Positions 22,384 to 31,799 of a stretch of 64,000 nt of DNA are shown one piece after another. The notes beneath the pieces were generated by a model. It was given only the letters and a program-made list of their open reading frames with translations, was not told the origin of the DNA and made no database searches. The position numbers and the translations under genes were made by a program. Every line of letters starts with the position of its first letter. Within the stretch, counting starts at the first letter, position 1. This DNA is from Dromiciops gliroides (taxonomy: Eukaryota; Chordata; Mammalia; Microbiotheria; Microbiotheriidae): contig NC_057864.1 of NCBI RefSeq assembly GCF_019393635.1, forward strand, positions 82,834,882-82,898,881. Direction: 5' to 3'.

Positions 22384-23556
22384 TTAGCTGACAGACTTGT
22401 ACTTTATCCATTGATTCACACCACGAACTTCAAAAGGTGGATGTCCGGAGTAGATATGATGGCCTAATTCTTCCAATGGTGGCTCTGGATCAGCTGTGGC
22501 AAACTGGGCGGCATCCTCGATCTCTTTCCTTACTTCGTTATCAATTTCCTTTAATTCTTCAATGCTGGAAAGGTTGCTGGTCACCATCCTCTCTTTGTGA
22601 TGCATGATAGGATCACTCTTACTCCTGACTTCCTTAATTTCATCCCGAGAACGGTAACTGATACCAGGGTCACTCATGCTGTGTCCGTGATAACGATATG
22701 TCTGTAGTTCCATCACTATCGGGCCCTTTCCTGATCTGCAGTAGGCAGCTACAAATTTTGCTGCCTCTCGGACACACAGAACATCCATACCATCCACCCG
22801 TACTCCTGGAATATAATCTCCTCTTCTGTAATAGTCAGTGCTGGCTGCTGCTCTCTCTACGGCAGTTCCCATTCCGTATAAATTATTCTCACAAACAAAA
22901 ACACAGGGCAATTTCCACAAAGCTGCCATGTTGAAAGTTTCAAATATTTGGCCCTGATTGGCAGCCCCATCTCCGTACAAAGCAAAACAGATCTCATCGT
23001 TTCCTTGGTATTTACAGGCCAGGGCAATCCCAGCTCCCAGGGGTACCTGGGCTCCCACAATGCCGTTGCCCCCGTAGAAGTTCTTGCCGTACATGTGCAT
23101 CGAGCCTCCCTTGCCTTTGGCGCAGCCTCCTTTGCGCCCAGTTAACTCTGCCATAATTTCTCTCAAGGAAAGCCCCCGAGTAAAGCAGAAGCCATGAGCT
23201 CGATAGGCTGTGATCACGTGATCTGTGCGCCTAATAGCGGCCTCAATGCCCATGCAACAAGCCTCCTGGCCGTCGTACAAGTGGCAGAAACCGCGGATGA
23301 CCTTTTGCTTGTACAGCTGGTCAGCTTTCATTTCCATCCGACGGATGGTCTGCATGGTCTTGTAGTACTTGAGTCCATCCTCCCTAGTGAGAACCGTGCT
23401 GATTGGAGGGCCCTCCTCCAGCCGGTGAAGGTCGCATTTCCTAATATCAAAGGAAGCTTCGTTGACAAAGTTACGGGCTACCAGCGGCGCTCTTCCAGTC
23501 GGTTTCGGGCAGGCGCCCCTTAGCGCACGGGAAACCACAGGGAGCATTTTGGGCAT
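22384..23556 (-). CDS. Intronless pyruvate dehydrogenase E1-alpha (PDHA retrogene)
   Basis: Alpha subunit of the thiamine-diphosphate-dependent pyruvate decarboxylase (E1) of the mitochondrial pyruvate dehydrogenase complex. The 390-codon frame has exactly the human PDHA1 length and appears collinear with it without gaps. Residues 1-29 are Arg-rich without acids (mitochondrial presequence; ARNF matches the human cleavage area). Family landmarks: [16 protein letters not shown] (Tyr118, Arg119), [17 protein letters not shown], the cofactor motif GDG (195-197) to NN (224-225), and [12 protein letters not shown] with Ser293 and Ser300 (phosphorylation sites 1 and 2). Differences from human PDHA1: Arg226 to Leu, Ser232 (site 3) to Ala, Cys94 to Tyr, and Arg-Arg for Asn-Pro at 109-110. 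PDHA1 is a multi-exon gene, so absence of introns marks a retrocopy. An intact frame with a decayed tail suggests selection. The first ATG is chosen because it aligns with the human start; ATG codon 4 has better context. I leave the symbol empty because orthology to eutherian PDHA2 is not shown. Confidence 0.93.
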   Translation of the reverse strand: MPKMLPVVSRALRGACPKPTGRAPLVARNFVNEASFDIRKCDLHRLEEGPPISTVLTREDGLKYYKTMQTIRRMEMKADQLYKQKVIRGFCHLYDGQEACCMGIEAAIRRTDHVITAYRAHGFCFTRGLSLREIMAELTGRKGGCAKGKGGSMHMYGKNFYGGNGIVGAQVPLGAGIALACKYQGNDEICFALYGDGAANQGQIFETFNMAALWKLPCVFVCENNLYGMGTAVERAAASTDYYRRGDYIPGVRVDGMDVLCVREAAKFVAAYCRSGKGPIVMELQTYRYHGHSMSDPGISYRSRDEIKEVRSKSDPIMHHKERMVTSNLSSIEELKEIDNEVRKEIEDAAQFATADPEPPLEELGHHIYSGHPPFEVRGVNQWIKYKSVS

Positions 23557-23700
23557 GGAGGAGCACCCCGAGGATGAGCAACCGAGTCAGGGTGACAGTT
23601 GGGTGGCGTTGGGATGGGGAGGGGAGAAGGAACTGTGTCCCGTGACTCCTTAGGGGCCCAGCAAGGAACATGGAGTCTTTCTCAGGGGGGAGGGGCTATG
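23557..23700 (-). promoter_or_regulatory. GC-rich leader/proximal promoter of the PDHA retrogene
   Basis: About 140 GC-rich bases directly upstream of the start, dropping abruptly to AT-rich sequence beyond 23705. This looks like the inherited 5' UTR of the parent mRNA. GGGAGGGG-type boxes at 23617-23625 and 23685-23695 could bind Sp1-like factors. No TATA box at a standard distance is evident. Confidence 0.45.
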
Positions 23701-23705
23701 CAAAT
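23698..23705 (-). promoter_or_regulatory. Octamer motif upstream of the PDHA retrogene
   Basis: ATGCAAAT, reading ATTTGCAT in the gene's orientation, 142 bp before the start codon at the edge of the GC-rich leader. It matches the POU/OCT consensus exactly, but an 8-mer can occur by chance. Confidence 0.35.
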
Positions 23706-24239
23706 TGATTTTAAATAGGACTGGGATGCCAACAACCAGAGTTATTTTTGAAAAATCAGGCACGTAGTATCCATAGTATTCATTTGACAAAAGAATATGC
23801 TATTTTGAGCTACATAAGGGGAAATTTTTTTCATGGATATTTGTCTTCGCAATTTGGTTATGTTTTGTTTTTGTTTGTTTTATTTATTTTTTCTTTTTTG
23901 GTTATCAACTTTTAAAGAGAAAGGACTCTCTTTCAATTATCCATCTATATTTCATGATAGTTGCCACAAACACTTGCATTTGTCAGGTGCCCACTTCTGT
24001 ATTGGTCAGAATCTAGACTGCCTTCTGCTCCTCCCATCCCGACTTCACTTTGCTTGGGTAAAGTAAAATTTGAATTTGATTAGAACTCTACTTTTTTTTT
24101 TTGGTATGTTTTTCCAGTATATAACTCTCCTTGTAAAGAGAACTAATTTTAGGAATGAGACCCATCATCAGAGGTTCGTTAGTTCTATTTAGAGAAATAC
24201 GGTAGCACTTGATTGATTGAATGGTTTGTAAAATAAATT
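23706..24239. other. Unassigned AT-rich sequence
   Basis: Upstream flank of the PDHA retrogene. The 77-residue plus-strand frame here has no recognisable domain. Confidence 0.45.
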
Positions 24240-24335
24240 TAGCCATGAGGGCAAGAACTGTTTTTCTTAATGCCTCTGTTCATCTTAACATAATGCCTGG
24301 ACTATGGCAGGCATTTGAGAAAATGCTAGTCCACT
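24240..24335 (+). mobile_element. L2 LINE 3' end
   Basis: 'catgagggcaagaactgttt' and 'acataatgcctggactatgg', then 'caggcatttgagaaaatgc'. Confidence 0.65.
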
Positions 24336-24365
24336 GACTCCTTATAGTGTCTAAAATAATATGTA

Positions 24366-24540
24366 GGGGGCAGCTAGGTGCCACAGTGGATAAAGCACCA
24401 GCCCTGGATTCAGGAGGACCTTAGTTCAAATCCAGGCTCAGACACTTGACACTTACTAGCAGTGTGACCCTGGGCAAGCAAAAAAAACCAACCAACCAAA
24501 CAAAAACAACATAAAGGATCAACCCCCCCCCAAAAAAAAA
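24366..24540 (+). mobile_element. SINE (WSINE1-type) with A/C-rich tail
   Basis: Head GGGGGCAGCTAGGTGCCACAG and CORE 'gtgtgaccctgggcaagc'. The end of the CORE is lost and the tail is an irregular AACCAACC/CCCCCC/A-rich run. Confidence 0.88.
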
Positions 24541-24599
24541 TTTAAAAATTTAAAAAGTAAACTGTTCAATTCTGTTCTATTTAACTTTTAAGTCACCCA

Positions 24600-25073
24600 T
24601 AGCCTGGTTTTAATTTATTTTCCATGATTGATGGACATCAACCTCTCTTATGCATTCTGTGATTTAACCAAATTGTCCTCTTCTCTGTTCTTCACAGATA
24701 CACAATAACATTCCATCTGCTGTCTCTATGCCTTTCAAGTGGTCATCTCCATGCCTGGAATGTAACCCTTTCTGACTCACACAAATAAAATCCCTATCTC
24801 ATCTCTTCAGAGACAGCTCCAATACTACCTTCTACAGGGATCTCCCCAATTTCTAGTACCCTCTCTCTCTAGTACCATTGTATTTACCTCTTTTTTTGTT
24901 TACATTTATTTCCTTCACATCCACTTTTTATGCCAACACAGTATATATGTTTACTATGCACCTCCATTTCAATTTAATCCTCTAAAGAGTAAGGATTGTT
25001 TAATTCCTATATCTGTACCTCTGTTCTTAGCTTTGTACCTAGCACATAGTAGATACTTATAAATGCTTGTTGA
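24600..25073 (+). mobile_element. L2 LINE 3' region
   Basis: 'catgcctggaatgtaaccct', 'cagagacagctccaatacta', 'gctttgtacctagcacatag', ending 'aatgcttgttgattgatt'. Confidence 0.8.
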
Positions 25074-25185
25074 TTGATTATGATAAATTTAGTCAATAAA
25101 TATTTATCAAGTACCTACTGGGAATACCAAAAGAGGCAAGAGACAGTGCCTCCCCTCAAGGAGTTCACAATCAAGATAAAGGAAC
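25074..25185 (-). mobile_element. L2 LINE 3' end, antisense
   Basis: 'tcaataaatatttatcaagt', 'acagtgcctcccctcaagga'. It abuts the sense L2 copy tail to tail. Confidence 0.75.
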
Positions 25186-25599
25186 AGCAAGGGCAATACC
25201 ATCTGGAAGAGATAATGTGTACCTTGCCCTTCTACTCCTGTGAGTTATCTGGGTAATTCAGGTTTCCTGGAGAAGGGCAGAGGTCTCTGGCAGTCCCAAG
25301 TGAATTTCCCTTCAAAGGATAGTCTTAACCACAGGGTATCACTAAGTACTCCTGTGCAGATAAAGACTTTAAAGGGAAGGAGATGTGGCTTGCAAGCATT
25401 TGCACTCCTGTGAGCCATTTATGTTTTTAAATTCTTTCTGCAGGGTGAAATAAAGGCTATCATTTAGCTTCCAAATAGATTTGCATTAATGTTTGGATAC
25501 CAGAAGAGCCTCATGTTTCTCAGTAGGGGTAACTCAGAATATGGTAATATCTGTAACCAACTAACAGATCACAACCTGTCTATAAATTAGTAGATGAGT
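25186..25599. other. Unassigned sequence
   Basis: Nothing recognised. Confidence 0.45.
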
Positions 25600-25740
25600 C
25601 CTAGAGATAGACTTGAGGCATTAAGACATTAAATGATGACCAGGGTCACACAGGTAACATAGGTCAGAGGCAGAATTAAAACATAGTTCCCCATAATTAC
25701 AAGCCCAGAACTTGATCCATTATAACACAATACCACCTTA
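25600..25740 (-). mobile_element. MIR fragment
   Basis: 'gatgaccagggtcacacagg', then 'agaggcagaattaaaacata', the reverse MIR CORE. Confidence 0.65.
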
Positions 25741-26052
25741 TATAAATACACACCCTCACACACACACACACCTATACTGCTGTCAATAAAATGGTGAATT
25801 AGAAAGGAAACCATTCTTGAGCAAGTTTCTCTGATAATGTTCTCATTTCTAAGAAATATAAGGAATTGGTTCATATTTATAAGAATGAAAACAATTTCCT
25901 AATATATGAATGATCAGAAAAGAAAAGGCAATTTTCAAAGGAAGAATTCCAAGTTACCAAAAGTTATATGGGGGAAAAAATCAGATCATTAATAGAGAAA
26001 AGAAAATTAAAGCAACTCTGAGGTTCCACCTTGTGTATTATAAAATTCTAAA
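25741..26052. other. Unassigned AT-rich sequence
   Basis: Short (CA)n at about 25750-25771; otherwise nothing recognised. Confidence 0.45.
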
Positions 26053-26519
26053 TGTGGGTTCTAATCTGTCCCCCCAGTTTTGGGGGGAAACTGGCTAAAA
26101 TCACTGATAAATTCACCAAGAGTTTAGGCTTTAAGGGTTTATTAAAAGATCTAAGATAGTAAAGAGAGAAAAAGATTGAGATCAAATTCCTTACAGCATG
26201 GAAATCCTAGCCTTGAAGTCCTGCCACCAAACCAATGTCTTGAACCCAAGAGCAAGTAAACCCTCAGCCAGAGTCCCCTTCCTACTTTGTGTCCTCCTCC
26301 CAGAAATGGGAGGCTCTTCAAGTTGATTGGCTGAGAGTGGTCTCCTGCCAATGCAGGAGTCCATAACCTCTTGAGAACACTATTTTAAGTGGGTACTTAG
26401 TGGTTCCTTATTCACACCCAATTCAAACACCACTAAGTCAATCAAGTCAGACCCTTGGGCATCTACCAAACTCCATTATCTTAACACAACCTAATGCTAA
26501 TAGATTGGCCAAGTTAACA
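26053..26519 (-). mobile_element. Solo ERV LTR, about 467 bp, antisense
   Basis: Starts TGTGGGTTCTAATCTGTCCC, the reverse complement of the end of the LTR at 10583-11007. A TTTATT (AATAAA reversed) follows at 26138-26143, a shared reversed CCAAT region ('cttcaagttgattggctg') lies at 26317-26334, and it ends TTAACA. The U3 part differs from the 10583 copy, indicating a related but separate subfamily. No viral genes are attached. Confidence 0.72.
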
Positions 26520-26529
26520 AAAATGGAAA

Positions 26530-27230
26530 ATAAATGTTTAAAAGGCTGTGGGAAAAGAGGCACGTTAATGTAGCTGTGAATTAGTCCAGTTATTCTGAAA
26601 ATTAATTTGAAATGAATACCTCCAAATTAACAAAATGTACATATCATCACTAGGCCTAAAACCCAAAAGGATCAAAGAAAAAAAAAGATCTATATATGCA
26701 AAAATAGTTATAATGGATTTTCTTTTAATTAAAGAACTAAACTAAAGGGAAAGGAGCACATCAAATAGGGAATGGCTGAATAAATTAAAACATGATTTAG
26801 TGGAATACTGTTGTACTATAAAATATCATAAAGAAGCTTGCTTTAGAAAAAAAATCTAAGAAATCATATGAATTGATGCAGATTGAAATGAGCAGAACCA
26901 ATTTGCACAGTAATAATTAAAATGATCAACACCTTTGAAAGATTTAGGAATTTTGATTGATTCAGATTTAGGAATTTTGATTGATTCCGTTACCAAAATT
27001 GATTCCTGGGCTCTTCTGACAAAGAGGTGATGGAAGAAAGATACAGAATGAGAAACATTTTTAGACAGAGGCAATTGAGATTTTTTCCCCTTAACTATAC
27101 ATATTTGTTACAAGTTTTGTTTTTCTTCTTTTTTTTTCTTTAGGGTGGATGGGGAGGAAGAAAAATGTGTTAAGTTTTTAAATGAAGAGAAAAAAATATG
27201 GTAATAAAAAGTTTAAACAATCCAAAAAAG
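26530..27230 (+). mobile_element. L1 LINE 3' end
   Basis: Follows the marsupial L1 3' order: 'aggctgtgggaaaagaggca', 'aatagggaatggctgaataa', 'gcagattgaaatgagcagaa', 'ctatacatatttgttacaag', and a G/A-rich end 'gggtggatggggaggaag' with 'ggtaataaaaagtttaaa'. Diverged; the RT region is absent. Confidence 0.75.
26941..26987. repeat. Tandem duplication, 24-bp period
   Basis: GATTTAGGAATTTTGATTGA plus TTC occurs perfectly twice (26941-26963 and 26965-26987), inside the L1 relic; a recent slippage event. Confidence 0.95.
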
Positions 27231-28109
27231 AACAGTAACTGGTTTCATGATCACTTCTTTCCAGTTACTAACAATTTACATCAACAGTCAACAAATCATG
27301 AATTATGCCAGCACCACTCTATACTAATCATTGAATGTGCTATTTATTCGCAAACAAAATTCTGGCAGTATTAAGAGAGCTGACATCTTATTAAAACATT
27401 TACTATATTTAGGAGCATTTGTTAACTTTTTATTCCATGTAGTAGTTATCTTCATAGCTGCCTGTATGGAAGGGATAAGTATAACATACTTCTTAACACC
27501 TCAGTTCCTTCAGGACAACTCATTTTCTCTGCTTTGCAGTTTATCATCTTTATATTCAAAGGGGAAAAATAGCCTAGATGTATAACAATTGATTCTGAGG
27601 TAGTATGACCTTGTTTAAGTCAAGTCTATTTGTCTTATTTAAAATTTGAGATGTTCCTCATAAACACTGTGTCTTTATAATGATTTAAATATATCAAAGA
27701 TAATTCAAATGTCAGTGCTTTAGTAGTAGGGTAAGAGGAATATCTATATATCATATCAACATATCTATCATTTGACATTCATCTACCATCTCTCTCTCTC
27801 TTTCTATCTATCAATGTAATTTGACTAAGAACATAAACATAAAAATGATGCAGGAGTGTAACAGTAATTACAAATCTGGAACTCAGTAAAGAGATAAGGA
27901 AAGGTTCTCTCCTTTCCTGGGAGTAATAGGAATAATAATAGGTAGGGAATATTGCATATGCTGTCAGTTAGTAACCACACCTATGGGTTTTGCTCAAGTG
28001 TTTTCCTTTTTAGAAGGAAAGACTTACTGGTTACCAGTTATGATGAGTCCATAAATATCTCTGATATAAAACAAAAGGCAGTAATATACCTTTTTTGTTC
28101 ATTAAGATC
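27231..28109. other. Unassigned AT-rich sequence
   Basis: Short TC/TATC tract at 27788-27812; no gene recognised. Confidence 0.45.
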
Positions 28110-28300
28110 AGAAGGCTGTGGGCAGTAGATGAAGTACAGGTCCTTAGATTAGGAAGAAGAGAATTTAAATGCTTCCTCAGATACTTCTGAGCAAATCACT
28201 TAAACTCTGTCAGTTTCCCTATCCATAAAATAGGAATAATAATAGCACCTACCTCACAGGGTTGTTGTGAGGATCAAATAAAATAACATTTGTAAAGGTT
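28110..28300 (+). mobile_element. MIR SINE
   Basis: 'gagcaaatcacttaaactct', 'gtcagtttccctatccataa', 'cctacctcacagggttgttg', 'tgaggatcaaataaaataac': an almost complete MIR 3' half. Confidence 0.85.
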
Positions 28301-28344
28301 TCCCCCGAAAACCCCTTAATGTTCTATTAGAAGTACTATTACAA

Positions 28345-28483
28345 GAGGGCAGCTAGTGGATAAAAGCACCTGCCCTGGATTCAGGACTCCCTGAGTTCAA
28401 ATCCAGGCTCAGACACTTGACACTTAACTAGCTGTGTGACCCTGGGCAAGTCACTTAATCCTCATTGCCCTGAAAAAAAAAAA
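28345..28483 (+). mobile_element. SINE (WSINE1-type)
   Basis: Flanked by a perfect 12-bp duplication AAGTACTATTAC (28331-28342 and 28484-28495). The head has a small deletion (CAGCTAGTGGATAAAAGC). Confidence 0.93.
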
Positions 28484-28495
28484 AAGTACTATTAC

Positions 28496-29180
28496 CAGCA
28501 ATAATATAAATTAAAGACTGCAATTGTCACACAGAAAGGGAGAGTGTCTCATTAGTAAATGTGAAAGCAAGGTTTATAGCTAGAACAAAGAACAACTTTT
28601 TAGCACGAGAAATTTTATTAACATAAGAAAATGCAAATTCTTTTTTGTCTTGGTACTTAGTGAAAAGGAGTTAGTGCAGGAAGTATTAGAGTAAGCCACA
28701 GTATTAGAGTCAACACAATATTATGGAACTTTTTACTCCAGTGGAAAACAAAACTTGAAATTCTCTCCAGCTATTAATATTCATTTTTAGGGAAAAAAAG
28801 AGGGCATGTATTAGGAAGAAATTAAATTGAGACAGCTAAAATATTTATGGGATGATCTAAGGCTATTTTTAATCACAAAAGGGATAAAGTACTCAAAATA
28901 AAATTAAAAAGCAATAAACTTTACATTTTCAGGTGGCAAAATTAAAGGAGATTTTAGGAAACAGGTAAATTTTAAAATTACAAAGATTTCCACATAAAAG
29001 AAACCAGTGCAATTGCACAAAGCATTTCAAGTCAAGAGTAAAAAATAAATCAGGCCAACTAAAAGATAATTCAGAGAGCAGCTTACAAGATACTACAAAG
29101 TCAGTAATAAGTGGAGTTTTAAATACATCAGAGGCTGAAAGCTACCCAGGAGATCATTTGATGATCAAGGCACAAAAGCT
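28496..29180. other. Unassigned AT-rich sequence
   Basis: Its right part may be upstream CR1 ORF2 sequence too diverged to recognise. Confidence 0.4.
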
Positions 29181-29189
29181 CACAAATGG

Positions 29190-29900
29190 AAAAAAAAAAA
29201 AAGATCGCTTGCAGATTAAATGAATTCTTTGCCTCCTTCTTTACTAAGGAGTGCATTAGGGATATCCTCAGTCCCAAATTATCTTTCAAACCAAAAGGGT
29301 CAGAGGTACTAGATCAAACAGTAATAAATGCATAGGACGTTCTAGAATTAACTGACAAATCAGATGTAGATAAATCATTAGGACCAGATGGCTTCTCCCC
29401 AAGAGCTTCAAAAGAATTTATGGATGAAATTATGGAACCATTGGCTAGAATATGCAATCTGTCATTATAATCATCCCCTGCATGAGTATGAATCTAAGTC
29501 ACAAGAAGGGTTCCAGAAGGGATTTTGGCAAAGACAGACCCTTCACTCCAAGAGTACAATGATCCAAGTCTATAAATTCATGAAGTCTGTGGCTAGGATG
29601 AACATAGATTCATTCATCAAGTTATTGATGAATACATTAAGACAAGTACAAAGAGTGGCACCCCTTGAAACCTGACAGAAGTTAAAGTTAGAATAAATAA
29701 AAAGGAAATGCTACTTTTCATAGCAGGTAGAAAACTTAGGGAATTTGTCTCAAGTTGGTACAAGTTAACATATAATTAGGTTTCACATGTGAAAAGGATT
29801 TAAGCACGTGGTTGATTTAAAGAAAACTTTAGATGATAGTAATATTTCCTTTTATCAAACATTAATGGCCAATTAGCATTTTGTATCTGTTGGTCCTGGC
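29190..29900 (+). mobile_element. CR1/L3-type LINE relic, reverse-transcriptase region and 3' end
   Basis: In one frame the strand reads LNEFFASFFTKE, then after a stop VDKSLGPDGF (codons at 29363-29395) and EIMEPLARICNLSL, a motif series typical of CR1-class ORF2 upstream of the first RT blocks. Most of RT is then missing, and sequence like the CR1 tail region follows ('tataaattcatgaagtctgt', 'aaaaggaaatgctacttttc', 'tcaaacattaatggccaatt'). Stops and deletions show a dead, old copy. The 95-residue frame at 29388-29675 is a shifted reading of this relic. Confidence 0.65.
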
Positions 29901-29939
29901 TCTGCAAAGCAGAACAATGCCAAACCCTCTTCCATATCA

Positions 29940-30130
29940 TAACCCTTTAATATTTGAAGATTGTGATCATGTCCTCTCTAAATTTTCTTTTTTGTATTCT
30001 GGACATCCCCATTTCCTTTAGCTGATGTATAATAAATTGTGGAGTTCTTCATCATCCTGTTGACATTTCAGTGGACAAAAATTCTCAAAATTTCTAAAAT
30101 ATGTCAGGCCAAATTGATTAGAGTGTTCTC
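29940..30130 (-). mobile_element. CR1/L3 3' region, antisense, copy a
   Basis: 'gatcatgtcctctctaaatt' and 'ctggacatccccatttcctt', the reverse of the CR1/L3 segment before the tail. It has a diverged twin about 340 bp further on. Confidence 0.55.
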
Positions 30131-30320
30131 TAAGTGTGTACATTTTATACATATACACATATATACACAAATACATATATATATATATATAGAAAAATGT
30201 GTGCATGTATATGTAAATACATATATACATGTATATAAATTTGTATACATGCACATATGTATGTGTGTGTATGTATATATATTAAATATATCTATACATA
30301 TCTATTTATCTATATATGCT
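30131..30320. repeat. TA/TACATA-rich simple sequence
   Basis: Alternating TATA, TACATA and TGTATG units separating the two antisense CR1 pieces. The Tyr/Ile/His-rich frames here are artefacts. Confidence 0.8.
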
Positions 30321-30337
30321 TATATGTTATTTATATG

Positions 30338-30470
30338 CTGAACATCCTCATTTCCTTTAACTGATTGTCATATGAAATATTCTTGGAGTGAATCATCCAA
30401 CTGATATTTCAATAGACAAACATTCTCAATGTCCTTTCCAAAATATGGTGAGAAAAACTGATAATTTTGT
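30338..30470 (-). mobile_element. CR1/L3 3' region, antisense, copy b
   Basis: 'ctgaacatcctcatttcctt', 'taactgattgtcatatgaaa', 'caatgtcctttccaaaatat', the reversed CR1/L3 block; followed, like copy a, by a TATACATA tract. Confidence 0.65.
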
Positions 30471-30554
30471 TCTATGTATGTGTATTATACATATACATGT
30501 ACATATGTAAGTATATATGTATAATGCATATACACACATACACACAAAAATTTG

Positions 30555-30710
30555 TTCATTCATTTCAGTTGTATCTTATTCTTCATGTAGGGTTTTCTTG
30601 GTAAAATACTGGCATGGTTTGCCATTTCCTTCTCCAGTTTGTTTTATAGATGAGGAAACTGAGGCAAACAGGATTAAGTGATTTCCCAGGGTCACACAAC
30701 TAGTAAGTGT
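30555..30710 (+). mobile_element. Composite SINE, left part (split by an LTR)
   Basis: 'gtagggttttcttggtaaaa', 'gtttgccatttccttctcca', 'gaggaaactgaggcaaacag', ending 'actagtaagtgt'. Continues at 30942. Confidence 0.85.
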
Positions 30711-30941
30711 TGTGATGGGTAAAACTAAATGTGAGTGGTTACCCTATCTGTCCCCTTTTGGGGAAAACTAACTAGGACAACAGTTTAACAGTTTAGGTAT
30801 TAAACATTTATTAAAATGTATTAGAAATTAACAAAGAGAGAACAAGTGTCTCTAAAAGAATAGGAAAACCCTGACTACCATAACCACTCCTGGTTCAGTT
30901 GCCAACCCCACGAGGCCTCTGGTAATAATAATATTCTCACA
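30711..30941 (-). mobile_element. Solo LTR, 231 bp, nested in a composite SINE
   Basis: TGTGA...TCACA termini with a perfect 4-bp duplication GTGT (30707-30710 and 30942-30945). The sequence resembles both ends of the larger antisense LTR at 37316-37911 ('catttattaaaatgtattag', 'aaagagagaacaagtgtctc', 'aagaataggaaaacc'), so it is an internally deleted relative. Reversed AATAAA at 30808-30813. Confidence 0.82.
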
Positions 30942-31015
30942 GTGTATGAGGCTGATTTGAACTCAGTTATTACTGATTCAAGGCCCAGTGTTCCCACTGT
31001 GCTATCTACCTGTCT
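30942..31015 (+). mobile_element. Composite SINE, right end
   Basis: 'gtgtatgaggctgatttgaa' to 'gtgctatctacctgtc', the expected continuation. Confidence 0.85.
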
Positions 31016-31207
31016 ATAAATAAGTATACTTATACATATTTATTTATATACACCTGTATGTATTCTAAACACAAAAAGAATTGAAAAGCCACAAATTATC
31101 CCTGACTGGATTGACCAGTCTTATTATCCAGCTTTGCCACAATATTGAAAGGGCCATTGTTCTCAAGATTCATGGAATATTAAGATCTTTGACCACTCCT
31201 TTCATCA

Positions 31208-31211
<4 letters not shown>

Positions 31212-31274
<63 letters not shown>
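31212..31274. repeat. (TC)n microsatellite
   Basis: About 31 TC units. Confidence 0.97.
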
Positions 31275-31278
<4 letters not shown>

Positions 31279-31464
31279 CTACCCATCTAACATCTCATTT
31301 AGATGTATTTCTTCATTAAGATAAGAGATTCCCAATGGAAAAAAAAAATCCTTCAACCAATGCTGATCAACAGCTTTTCTGAAAATTACCATCTTAGAGG
31401 GTTTCTGGGGGAACTGAAAGGTTAAATGATTTCTCTAGTCACTTATACTACTATTGCTATTAAC

Positions 31465-31690
31465 GACAGCTAGTATTTATGGAGAACTTTAAGGGGTGTA
31501 AAGCCTTTTTTCCTATGCAATCTTGTATCCGTCTCACAACTGTGTTTTTGAGTAAGTACTATAGTCTTGTCATTTTTCACAGTATATAGAAAATAAGAGG
31601 GGTTAAGTGAGTTACCCACTGTCTCTCAGTTAGTAAGAGTCTGAGGTAGGATTTAAATCCAGGTCATTTTTACTTCAATGTTAATCTGGC
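31465..31690 (-). mobile_element. MIR SINE, antisense
   Basis: 'cagctagtatttatggagaa', 'gaggggttaagtgagttacc', 'gtctgaggtaggatttaaat'. Confidence 0.75.
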
Positions 31691-31799
31691 TTAGTTGAAG
31701 GATAGTTTTTCTTAAGGGAGCTTAACCCTATAATCAAAAATTTAGTCATAGTAATAGCTGATTTCCTTCTCAATTGGTTACTGCATCCATGAAGTTAAA

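Noticed and set aside
22698-23523. Plus-strand frames of 65-109 residues opposite PDHA
   Set aside because: They are antisense shadows of the PDHA frame with no domain of their own.
22384-23556. Calling the gene PDHA2
   Set aside because: Eutherian PDHA2 is also a retrogene, but no flanking gene here supports shared synteny, and independent copying is likely.
29388-29675. 95-residue frame as a host gene
   Set aside because: It overlaps a CR1-type LINE relic whose RT motif is visible in another frame.
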